This document shows positions 1 to 5,707 of a stretch of 5,707 bases of DNA, piece by piece. Position numbers and translations under genes: made by a program. Position 1 is the stretch's first letter, and every line of letters begins with the position of its first letter. The DNA is from Gemmobacter sp. Lineage in GTDB: Bacteria > Pseudomonadota > Alphaproteobacteria > Rhodobacterales > Rhodobacteraceae. Under the pieces are notes generated by a model. That model saw only the letters and a program-made list of their open reading frames with translations. It had not been told where the DNA came from and made no database searches. Location of the stretch: the NCBI GenBank assembly GCA_030656535.1, contig JAUSPL010000589.1, forward strand, positions 1 through 5,707. The letters run 5' to 3'.

Positions 1-792
1 TTCCGAGACCCAGACGCTGCCTGACACGCGCGACATGTCGAGCCCGTTGCGGGCGGCTTCGGTCAGCGCGACGGTCTGGCCGACGCCAGCGCCCCAGAAC
101 ATGACCCAATCCGGGCGTGCCCGGCGGACTTGTGGCCAGATTGCAGACTGGTCATTGCCCGGCGGGGTATAGGGGAAGGCTTGCAGTTTGAACCCTTCCT
201 TTTCCGCCAGCTTTTCAAGGATCGGCAGCGGCTCTTTGCCAAAGGGCGTGTCGATGTGCACGTAGCAGATCGTCTTGTCCTTCAGGGACCCGCCGTCTTG
301 CTGCTTGAAGAATTCGATCAGCAGGCCGGCTTGTGTCCAGTAGTTCGGTGACAACGGCAAGACGTAGGGAAACGCAGTGCCGTCAGCGGCGTCAGACCGC
401 CCCGAGAAGGCAGTGATCAGGTTCATCTGGTCTTGCAACGCGCGCGGAACCAGTGCGCGGGCAACCGGCGTCGAGAGGGGGTCGATCAACACGGCCCCCT
501 GTGATTTGGCGCGCTCATAGGCCTCGATCGCGCGGGGCTGGTCGTTGCCATGGTCGCTGACGTCGGCCTGAATGGTATAGCCGTTGATCCCCCCACGGCC
601 GTTGATCAGGCTGATGTAGTCCATCTGCCCCTGACTGTATTCCGAGGTGACGAACGTATATATTTTCGTAAAGTCCTGCGGGAAAGCAAAGCGCACAGTC
701 TTGTCCTGTGCAAATGCGACCCGCACCGGCAGTTGCGACGCAAGCGCCGCGACAGCAGCCCCCGTCAGAACCTTGCGGCGTGTCAAAGCCAT
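1..792 (-). CDS. Periplasmic substrate-binding protein of a Liv/HAAT-type ABC importer (3' end cut off by the window)
   Basis: This protein would capture the solute in the periplasm and deliver it to the LivH/LivM permeases. The frame is open from the ATG at 792 to base 1, giving 264 residues with no stop; family members usually run to about 380-420, so the C-terminal third lies outside. The N-terminus has a Tat-like signal: TRRKVLT at residues 4-10, a weakly hydrophobic stretch at 11-25, and a likely cleavage after AFA (26-28), leaving Gln29 first. There is no lipobox Cys, so it should be soluble. Type I periplasmic-binding (Peripla_BP_6-like) features follow: NGRGGINGYTI at 64-74 and DTPFGKEPLPILEKLAEKEG at 181-200. 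A strong GGGAGGA lies 6 bases before the ATG, which fixes the start. It is the last gene visible in the cluster, 31 bases after livM. The family is secure; the ligand is unknown, and an amino acid or a carboxylic acid are both possible. Confidence 0.9.
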   Translation of the reverse strand, partial: MALTRRKVLTGAAVAALASQLPVRVAFAQDKTVRFAFPQDFTKIYTFVTSEYSQGQMDYISLINGRGGINGYTIQADVSDHGNDQPRAIEAYERAKSQGAVLIDPLSTPVARALVPRALQDQMNLITAFSGRSDAADGTAFPYVLPLSPNYWTQAGLLIEFFKQQDGGSLKDKTICYVHIDTPFGKEPLPILEKLAEKEGFKLQAFPYTPPGNDQSAIWPQVRRARPDWVMFWGAGVGQTVALTEAARNGLDMSRVSGSVWVSE

Positions 793-798
793 GGTATT

Positions 799-805
799 TC
801 CTCCC
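799..805 (-). promoter_or_regulatory. Strong ribosome binding site of the substrate-binding protein
   Basis: GGGAGGA on the minus strand lies 6 bases before the ATG at 792. It is the best Shine-Dalgarno match in the cluster and lies in the only real intergenic gap. Independent, strong translation fits a binding protein that must outnumber its membrane complex. Confidence 0.8.
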
Positions 806-816
806 TTGGTTTCGTT

Positions 817-830
817 GCAGTGATCACTGC
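817..830. repeat. Perfect 14-base palindrome at the livM end
   Basis: GCAGTGATCACTGC is its own reverse complement and spans the livM stop codon (824-826). As RNA it could fold into a 5-base-pair stem with a GATC loop just before the binding-protein ribosome site. No T-run follows on the minus strand, so it does not look like an intrinsic terminator. It may be an mRNA processing or stability element, a protein site, or chance: a palindrome of this length is expected roughly once in 16 kb of random sequence. Confidence 0.5.
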
Positions 831-1897
831 CGGGAATGGCGGAACGGCCAAACCAGGAAGTAATTTCGAATATTCCCATAGATTTTTGCAAGCCCCAGCG
901 GCTCGATCAGCAAGAAGCCCATGATAAGGCCGCCGTAAAGCATGAGGGGAAGGTGGGCGCGCAGATCGTTGGTGATCGACAGGCCGAACTGTTCGGAGAT
1001 CGCGCCGATCAACTGGTTCAGCACGATGGGGGCAAACAAGATCAGCGCCACGCCAAAATAGACTCCGAGCACGCTGCCCAATCCGCCCACGATGACCATC
1101 GCCACCAACTGGATCGACAGATCCAGATGGAACTGATCCGGGGAAATCGCGCGGTAGAAGCAGACGGCCAACACCGATCCCATCAGGCCGCCGATGAAGG
1201 AGCTGACCCAGAACGCCAGCAGTTTGTATCGAAAGGGGTCCACCCCGATGATCGAGGCCGCATAGTCCTTTTCGCGCACCGCAGCCAAGGCCCGCCCCAG
1301 CGATGTTCGACGAACGTTCAACATGAACAGCGTGACGATGGCGCAGATGAAAAGCGCGACGTAATAGGGGGCTTTGTCGCCTTCGACAGCAAAGCCCAGA
1401 AATGTGACGGGTGGCACGCTCAGCGAGGCCTGTGTGCCGCCACTGATCGACGGAAACTGGATGATGACAAAGTCCACGATGTACTGCATCGCCAGCGTCG
1501 CCATCGCCAGGTAAAGCCCTTTGACCCGAAGCGCCGTGGCGCCAAACACGATCCCTACCATAGCCGCCAGAACACCGCCGCCGATCATGGATATTTCCAG
1601 GGGGACACCCGCGCGCATCATGTGCACCGAGGTATAGGCGCCGATCCCGATTACGGCACCATAGCCAAGGTGGATCTGCCCGGCCCCCCCCATCAAGAAG
1701 TTCAGTCCCAGCGCTGCGGTTGACCAGATTATCAACGGCAAAAGATAACTGACGACATACAGTCGATCTACCAGGAAGGGTGCCGCGATCATCAGCACTA
1801 GGACCGCCACGACCGCATAGCGGTCGATGGGCAGGGGCCACAGCTGACGTTCGTCTTGGTAACGGGTGTGGCTGATACCGGCTTTGCGGAAAAACAT
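824..1897 (-). CDS. livM: LivM-type ABC transporter permease
   Basis: This is one of two inner-membrane permeases forming the channel of the importer, 357 residues long. A charged N-terminal region of about 27 residues precedes the first membrane segment, as is common in LivM. Hydrophobic segments lie roughly at 28-43, 47-69, 76-92, 102-122, 128-147, 177-194, 225-247, 260-297 and 315-338. The family signature ALGLNFLMGGAGQIHLGYGA is at 62-81. The cytoplasmic EAA-like coupling loop that docks on the ATPase runs from about 199 to 224 (SLGRALAAVREKDYAASIIG, 199-218), followed by the conserved RYKLLAF at 223-229. The ATG overlaps the livH stop by one base (TGATG), and GAGAGGG within the last livH codons lies 4 bases upstream, so translation is probably coupled. 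It partners LivH. The family call is firm; the transported solute need not be a branched-chain amino acid. Confidence 0.93.
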   Translation of the reverse strand: MFFRKAGISHTRYQDERQLWPLPIDRYAVVAVLVLMIAAPFLVDRLYVVSYLLPLIIWSTAALGLNFLMGGAGQIHLGYGAVIGIGAYTSVHMMRAGVPLEISMIGGGVLAAMVGIVFGATALRVKGLYLAMATLAMQYIVDFVIIQFPSISGGTQASLSVPPVTFLGFAVEGDKAPYYVALFICAIVTLFMLNVRRTSLGRALAAVREKDYAASIIGVDPFRYKLLAFWVSSFIGGLMGSVLAVCFYRAISPDQFHLDLSIQLVAMVIVGGLGSVLGVYFGVALILFAPIVLNQLIGAISEQFGLSITNDLRAHLPLMLYGGLIMGFLLIEPLGLAKIYGNIRNYFLVWPFRHSRQ

Positions 1898-2784
1898 CAG
1901 ACCCTCTCAATATGTTCGCGGCCAAACAGGCCATGCGGGCGCAGCAAAAGTGTCAGCATGATGATGACCGACGCCACCACATCCCGGGTTCCGCCGCCAA
2001 CGATGGGATCCAGAATGCCGGTCGCCATGCTTTCGGCCAGGCCCACGATCACCCCGGCGATCAGCACGCCGACGATGGAATCCAGCCCACCCAGAATGGC
2101 AATCGCCAGCGCCTTGATAAGCAGCAGCGACAACGACCAGTCCACCCCTTGGGTTGATCCCCACAAGACACCCGAGGTTGTCGCCATGACGGCCGAAAGA
2201 CCCCAGGCCACAGCAATCGCGCGTTCAACCCGGATGCCCACGGACCAGCTTGCCGTCTGGTTGTCCGACACGGCCCGCATGATGATACCAAAGCGGGAGT
2301 TGAAGAAAACGATCGACAGCAAGATCAGTCCCAGCGATACGCTGCCCCCGATCAACAGGGCCCGGTTCAACAGCAGATCACCGATGAACAGCGGCGCGTT
2401 TGGAATGCCTATGTTCAACCGCTTGACCGCAGCGCCAAAAAAGCCAGGCAACGCCCCGCGCAGGAAGATTTCCAACCCGATGGTCAGCATGATGACCATG
2501 ATGACGGGTTGCCCGATCATGCGACGCAATGCGATGCGCTCGGTCAGGACGCCAAAGCCGAACATGACCACCATCGCCACCGGGATTGCGGCCCACATCG
2601 GCAGGCCAAAACCGTTGGAGAACAGGAGCACAGCATAGGCCCCGGTCATCGCCAGCGCCCCTTGCGCCAGATTGGCGATGCCGGATGTCTTGTAGATCAG
2701 CACGATTCCGGCGGCGACCAGGGCATACATCAGCCCCACGAACACACCGTTGATCGCAAGTTCCATCAAAAGGATCGTGTCCAT
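1897..2784 (-). CDS. livH: LivH-type ABC transporter permease
   Basis: This is the second inner-membrane permease of the importer, 295 residues, the normal length for LivH. Hydrophobic segments lie roughly at 5-30, 38-56, 62-82, 92-112, 141-161, 187-208, 219-250 and 268-282. The family N-terminal region is recognisable: NGVFVGLMYALVAAGIVLIY at 12-31, then the short GIANLAQGALAMTGAY at 35-50. The EAA-like loop at about 162-185 (SRFGIIMRAVSDNQTASWSV, 163-182) contacts the ATPase. ILGGLDSIVGVLIAG (230-244) and the C-terminal RPHGLFGREHIERV (282-295) are typical of LivH. GGGAGG lies 8 bases before the ATG, inside the last codons of the synthetase gene, which ends only 3 bases upstream. This places the synthetase firmly in the same translational unit. 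The family call is secure; substrate specificity cannot be read from the permease. Confidence 0.94.
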   Translation of the reverse strand: MDTILLMELAINGVFVGLMYALVAAGIVLIYKTSGIANLAQGALAMTGAYAVLLFSNGFGLPMWAAIPVAMVVMFGFGVLTERIALRRMIGQPVIMVIMLTIGLEIFLRGALPGFFGAAVKRLNIGIPNAPLFIGDLLLNRALLIGGSVSLGLILLSIVFFNSRFGIIMRAVSDNQTASWSVGIRVERAIAVAWGLSAVMATTSGVLWGSTQGVDWSLSLLLIKALAIAILGGLDSIVGVLIAGVIVGLAESMATGILDPIVGGGTRDVVASVIIMLTLLLRPHGLFGREHIERV

Positions 2785-2787
2785 CCG

Positions 2788-4725
2788 TCAAACCTCCCGG
2801 ATGTTGAGATCGCGGCGCAGGCTGCCTTGCCGGCCGTCCTCATAGCTGATCGTTGCGTCGAACATGACCGTGCTGGACCCGTCGTAAAGCGCGTTCACCA
2901 ACACGGCATAGTTTTTCTCGATCACCTTGCGGCGCAGTTTTCGGGTGCGGGTGATTTCGCCATCGTCGGCGTCAAAGTCCTTATGCAGGTTGACAATACG
3001 GCGGATGCGCAGAGGCGCTGGCTGCAACTCGTTCACTTTGACGATTTCACCTGCGATCAGGTCCAGCACCTCGGAGCGCTGCGACAGGTCAGCGTAAGAC
3101 GAATAGGAAATCGATCGTTGCTCGGCCCAATAGCCCGTAGCTTCATAGTCGATGCAGATGATTGCGGTCAGGTGATCGCGGTCCGCGCCCACGATCGCAA
3201 CGTTGCGGATGTAGGGGCTGAACTTCAATCGGTTCTCGATGAAGTTCGGAATAAAGCGGTCACCGCCCGCAGTCTGCACAAGTTCGCTGACACGGCCCAG
3301 TACGACAAGGTCGCCATCTGGCTCAAGGTAGCCCGCGTCGCCGGTCCGCAGCCAACCGTCGGGTGTCAGGGCCTCGGCGGTGGCCTCGGGGTTGTCGGCA
3401 TAGCCTTCGAACACCGAGGCCGACCGGATCAGGATCTCTCCGCTATCGTCAATACGGACCTCTACGCCGGGCATCGCGCGGCCTACAGTGTTGATCTGGA
3501 CGCTGCCCTCGACTTGCGCCGCTGACAGGGCGCAGGTTTCAGTCTGCCCGTAAAACTGCTTCAGCTTGATGCCAAGCGCGCGAAAGAACAAGAACGTGTC
3601 CTCGCCCATTGCCTCGCCACCTGTATAGGCGCGTTCGGCATGACTCAGACCCAGATAGTCCTTGATCGGGGCATAGATCAGAATGTTGCCCAGCCAGTCG
3701 TTAATCCGGTCCCCCATGGTGATGGGCTGCCCCTTCAGGCGTCGACGTTCCAGGTCGATAGCCCGAGGAATGAAATACTCATACAGCCGCCGCTTGAGAG
3801 GTGTGCTGTCTGCGATGCCGACCTGAACCCGCGTCAGCATGTTGTCCCAGGCCCGGGGCGCAGCCAGATAAAACGTCGGCGCCACCTCTCGCAGATCGTG
3901 CAGCGCGGTTTCCTGTCGTTCCGGGATGTTGATTGTCGAGCGCAGGATGGTGCCCGCGCCCAACGTGAACACAAAGTCCCCAACCCATGCCGTGGGCAGA
4001 TAGGCGAACAGGCGTTCCCCTTCTTTGAAGTACCCGCCTGCCTTGGCGTTTGCGATGCCGCCAACGACGTTCCGGTGGCGCAGCGGGATTCCCTTTGGGG
4101 TGCCGGTCGTTCCTGATGAATACAGCAGAACGGCGATATCCTCGGGTTGTGCGCGGGCCACAAGGTCTGCGGCCAAGCCCGGTTCGGCTTTCAGGCGCGC
4201 ACGACCACGGGCCTGAACTTCGCTGAGGGCTATCAGTCCCGTCTGGGTGTAGGCGGCCATGCCGCGCGGGTCGTCATAGACGATCGTGGCGGGATGGCCT
4301 GTTTTTTCGCGCAGGTCCAGCAGCTTGTCGACCTGTTCTTGATCTTCGGCCAAGGCGATGTCCGGGGCACCAAAACGCACATACATCTGGAATTCCGACA
4401 CCGGGACATCGGGAAATACCGGCGAGGAAAAGGCCCGCAGAACGTTGGCGGCCAGCATCGAAAAATAGATCGTCGCCCGGTTGTCACCCACGACGGTCAG
4501 GGCGCGCCCGGGTGTCAGACCCAGCATTTCAAACCCCGCAGCCAGCGCCAGAACATCGTCCAGCACCTGAACCCAGTTCCATTCGCGCCAGATCCCGTAT
4601 TCGCGTTCCCGAAATCCGATGCGGGTTGGTACTTCGGCGGCGTTGGATGCCAGCGCACCGATCAGGGTCGCGGGTTCGCCCTTGTCCGTGACCGGCCATC
4701 CTTTGACGGAACCCTGCGCGCTCAT
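2788..4725 (-). CDS. AMP-binding acyl-CoA synthetase of the long-chain (FAA1-like) type, embedded in the transporter operon
   Basis: This enzyme would activate a carboxylic acid with ATP to an acyl-adenylate, then transfer it to CoA in the cytoplasm. It has 645 residues, a usual length for the long-chain synthetase family, with no signal or membrane segment. Adenylation motifs are in order: P-loop YSSGTTGTPKG at 202-212; YLPTAWVGD at 242-250; YGQTE at 392-396; GWLRTGD at 457-463, with Asp463 expected to bind the AMP ribose; the hinge and A8 region LGRVSELVQTAGGDRFIP at 476-493; and EITRTRKLRRK at 590-600, where Lys596 is the likely adenylation lysine. The hinge position (480) is Ser, where Asp or Lys is usual. 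About 35 residues follow as a tail rich in charged residues. The frame stays open 144 codons further upstream, but that stretch lies inside livG. The ATG at 4725 overlaps the livG stop by 4 bases (ATGA), with a weak GGGGA 7 bases upstream. The acid it uses is unknown: fatty, aromatic or branched acids are all possible. Confidence 0.92.
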   Translation of the reverse strand: MSAQGSVKGWPVTDKGEPATLIGALASNAAEVPTRIGFREREYGIWREWNWVQVLDDVLALAAGFEMLGLTPGRALTVVGDNRATIYFSMLAANVLRAFSSPVFPDVPVSEFQMYVRFGAPDIALAEDQEQVDKLLDLREKTGHPATIVYDDPRGMAAYTQTGLIALSEVQARGRARLKAEPGLAADLVARAQPEDIAVLLYSSGTTGTPKGIPLRHRNVVGGIANAKAGGYFKEGERLFAYLPTAWVGDFVFTLGAGTILRSTINIPERQETALHDLREVAPTFYLAAPRAWDNMLTRVQVGIADSTPLKRRLYEYFIPRAIDLERRRLKGQPITMGDRINDWLGNILIYAPIKDYLGLSHAERAYTGGEAMGEDTFLFFRALGIKLKQFYGQTETCALSAAQVEGSVQINTVGRAMPGVEVRIDDSGEILIRSASVFEGYADNPEATAEALTPDGWLRTGDAGYLEPDGDLVVLGRVSELVQTAGGDRFIPNFIENRLKFSPYIRNVAIVGADRDHLTAIICIDYEATGYWAEQRSISYSSYADLSQRSEVLDLIAGEIVKVNELQPAPLRIRRIVNLHKDFDADDGEITRTRKLRRKVIEKNYAVLVNALYDGSSTVMFDATISYEDGRQGSLRRDLNIREV

Positions 4726-5537
4726 GCGACAATCCCCGCATGACGGGCTGCGGCCCGCGCCCCAATGTAGGCTTTGACCACGGCCGGATCTGCGATGGCG
4801 GACTTCGGTTCGCCTTGCGCGATTACCTCGCCGTAAGACAGGACCGTGACGCGGTCGCACAGCGCTGTAACTACGTCCATGTGGTGCTCGATCAACAAGA
4901 TGGTTACGCCGCGCTCGTCGCGGGCATCCAGAATGAAACGGGCGATATATTCCTTTTCCTCTTGATTCATCCCGGCCATTGGCTCGTCCAGAATCAAAAA
5001 GCGCGGCTCGGCCACCAGCGCGCGGGCCAGTTCCACCCGCTTTTGCAGCCCCATCGGGATAACGTCCACCAGTTCGTCGCGGATGTCCTGCAACTGCATG
5101 AAATCGATGATATCTTCGACGATGCGCCGGTTGGCCAGTTCTTCGCGTTGCGCCCAAACCCAGTAAAACAGCGTGGCCAAAGAGCTGGGGCGCATATGGG
5201 TGTGACGACCGACCAGGATGTTGTCCAGCACGCTCATGCCCTTGAACAGTGCAAGGTTTTGAAACGTCCTTGCTACACCCAGCTTGGCGACACGGTGCGG
5301 GGCCAGACCCGTTACGCGCTTGCCAAAGATTTCGACCGTCCCGGCGTTAGGTGGATAGAACCCGGTCATCACATTGACCATCGTCGTCTTGCCTGACCCG
5401 TTCGGGCCGACCAGACCAAATATCTCGCCCTTGTGAACGTCGATATCCACGCCTTTGAGTGCCTTGAGGCCGCCAAAGGACCGTTCGATCCCGCGGCAAC
5501 GCAGGACTGGCACGTCGTTTGCGGCGCGGTCAGACAT
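4722..5537 (-). CDS. livG: LivG-type ABC transporter ATP-binding protein
   Basis: This cytoplasmic ATPase powers the importer through the LivH/LivM coupling loops. From the chosen ATG it has 271 residues. Visible motifs are Walker A GPNGSGKTT at 44-52, Q-loop Gln93 in RTFQN, an ABC signature reduced to PMGLQKRVELARAL at 161-174, Walker B LILDEP at 181-186, and the switch His218 in LIEHHMDVV. LivG hallmarks include the long insert between the Q-loop and the signature (about 95-160) and the C-terminal PAVVKAYIG. Start choice is uncertain. The frame extends up to an ATG at 5660 that falls inside the candidate promoter, and another ATG lies at 5564 without a ribosome site. The ATG at 5537 begins close to the conserved domain (VLRCRGIERSFGG from residue 11) but also lacks a clear Shine-Dalgarno; it may be coupled to the short frame ending at 5530. 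The second ATPase, LivF, is not in this window. Confidence 0.92.
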   Translation of the reverse strand: MSDRAANDVPVLRCRGIERSFGGLKALKGVDIDVHKGEIFGLVGPNGSGKTTMVNVMTGFYPPNAGTVEIFGKRVTGLAPHRVAKLGVARTFQNLALFKGMSVLDNILVGRHTHMRPSSLATLFYWVWAQREELANRRIVEDIIDFMQLQDIRDELVDVIPMGLQKRVELARALVAEPRFLILDEPMAGMNQEEKEYIARFILDARDERGVTILLIEHHMDVVTALCDRVTVLSYGEVIAQGEPKSAIADPAVVKAYIGARAAARHAGIVA

Positions 5538-5589
5538 CTGCGCCCAAGGCAGCGCCGGCGCCATCAATATATGAGGGGCTAGTGTCCAT
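5530..5589 (-). other. Possible 19-codon leader frame overlapping the livG start
   Basis: An ATG at 5589 opens a 19-codon frame (MDTSPSYIDGAGAALGADV) that ends with TGA at 5530-5532, so its end overlaps the first bases of livG by 8 bases. GGGAGAG at 5598-5604 lies 8 bases before this ATG and is the only good ribosome site upstream of livG. It could let ribosomes terminate and restart at livG. The peptide is not rich in Leu, Ile or Val, so it does not look like an attenuator. The same frame is open without a stop to the window edge at 5706, so it could also be the tail of an upstream gene. However, that stretch uses codons rare in GC-rich genomes (ATA, CTA, AGG, AGA) and has about half GC at third positions, which argues against coding. 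Chance remains possible. Confidence 0.3.
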
Positions 5590-5597
5590 GTGGCGGT

Positions 5598-5604
5598 CTC
5601 TCCC
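5598..5604 (-). promoter_or_regulatory. Shine-Dalgarno-like site upstream of livG
   Basis: GGGAGAG is correctly spaced (8 bases) from the ATG at 5589 but is 60 bases from the livG ATG at 5537. No start codon in the livG frame lies at a fitting distance from it. It therefore bears directly on how livG translation begins. Confidence 0.4.
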
Positions 5605-5643
5605 TTTGTGCGGTGCTGGCCGGTCTTTTGCTGTCCTGACCCA

Positions 5644-5675
5644 TATTGACGGCAATTCATTTAGATCTGTCAAGC
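5644..5675. repeat. Spaced inverted repeat overlapping the candidate promoter, possible operator
   Basis: On the minus strand TTGAC (5669-5673) and GTCAA (5646-5650) are exact inverted copies separated by 18 bases. The match extends to six of seven as TTGACAG and CCGTCAA. The half-sites coincide with the -35 box and the candidate -10 box, so a bound dimeric regulator could block or alter transcription. The half-sites are short, and the -35 box itself contributes one of them, so coincidence is quite possible. Confidence 0.25.
5645..5673 (-). promoter_or_regulatory. Candidate sigma-70-type promoter of the cluster
   Basis: A perfect -35 box TTGACA lies at 5668-5673. After a 17-base spacer comes a weak -10 candidate, GTCAAT, at 5645-5650, matching TATAAT at three of six positions. 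This would start transcription near 5637, about 100 bases before livG, and would serve the whole leftward cluster since no other sizeable gap exists upstream of livM. The weak -10 box suggests dependence on an activator, or that the promoter is not real. Confidence 0.4.
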
Positions 5676-5707
5676 TTCCTGTTGGCCGCTTCGCCAGATT
5701 ATCGAAT

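Noticed and set aside
817..830. Intrinsic terminator at the palindrome after livM
   Set aside because: The stem is only about 5 base pairs and no T-run follows on the minus strand; the binding-protein gene also continues in the same direction 31 bases later.
836..1723. Open frame of 295 codons on the plus strand
   Set aside because: It is antisense to livM. The product is highly charged and low in hydrophobic residues, which is typical of the complement of a membrane-protein gene.
783..1934. Open frame of 383 codons on the minus strand overlapping livM
   Set aside because: It is a different frame of the same strand. The livM frame has membrane segments and family motifs, while this product is Arg/Gly/His-rich and runs across the livM-binding-protein gap and the binding-protein start.
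1856..2638. Open frame of 260 codons on the plus strand
   Set aside because: It is antisense to livH. The product is dominated by Met, Thr, Pro, Ser and Arg and has no family resemblance; livH itself is unmistakable.
2509..3525. Open frame of 338 codons on the plus strand
   Set aside because: It lies antisense to livH and the synthetase, crosses their boundary, and its product is rich in His, Gln, Asp and Arg with no recognisable domain, as expected for the reverse of GC-rich coding sequence.
4726..5157. 144-codon upstream extension of the synthetase frame
   Set aside because: It lies inside livG in another frame, and its Arg/Gly-rich product has no similarity to synthetases. The ATG at 4725 gives a normal-length enzyme and the classic ATGA overlap.
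5538..5660. LivG start at 5660 giving 312 residues
   Set aside because: The ATG falls inside the candidate promoter spacer, has no ribosome site, directly follows an in-frame TAA, and adds about 41 residues not expected in LivG.
1..5707. CRISPR array, tRNA/rRNA genes, insertion sequences or phage remnants
   Set aside because: No regularly spaced repeats, cloverleaf-like stretches, transposase-like frames or terminal inverted repeats were seen on either strand; nearly the whole window is coding for one operon.

Overview
The window holds one leftward (minus-strand) gene cluster for a branched-chain-amino-acid-type (Liv/HAAT) ABC importer with an acyl-CoA synthetase gene inside it. In transcription order from right to left it reads: a 5' control region, a LivG-type ATPase, a long-chain-type AMP-binding acyl-CoA synthetase, a LivH-type permease, a LivM-type permease, and a periplasmic substrate-binding protein that runs off the left edge. 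Nothing on the plus strand looks like a real gene.

The organism looks like a moderately GC-rich Gram-negative bacterium, most likely an alphaproteobacterium and perhaps Rhodobacteraceae. This rests on GC-rich third codon positions, a Tat-like signal on the binding protein, and the resemblance of the proteins to alphaproteobacterial relatives as I remember them. No marker gene fixes the taxon.

Layout: 5538-5707 is the 5' region, with a perfect TTGACA box inside a spaced inverted repeat, then a Shine-Dalgarno-like site in front of a short frame that ends just inside the livG start. 4722-5537 is livG. 2788-4725 is the acyl-CoA synthetase. 1897-2784 is livH. 824-1897 is livM. 793-823 is a 31-base gap next to a perfect 14-base palindrome. 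1-792 is the binding protein, 264 residues with no stop. Junctions are very tight: a 4-base overlap, a 3-base gap, a 1-base overlap and a 31-base gap. This implies one transcript with coupled translation.

Working together, the binding protein would capture a solute in the periplasm, LivH and LivM would form the channel, and LivG plus a second ATPase (LivF, not in the window and probably encoded beyond base 1) would power uptake. The synthetase in the middle suggests the imported solute is a carboxylic acid that is converted to its CoA thioester after entry. That substrate assignment is inference from gene order. The cassette layout recurs in Proteobacteria as far as I recall, so the system is not new in itself, but its substrate appears to be poorly defined.
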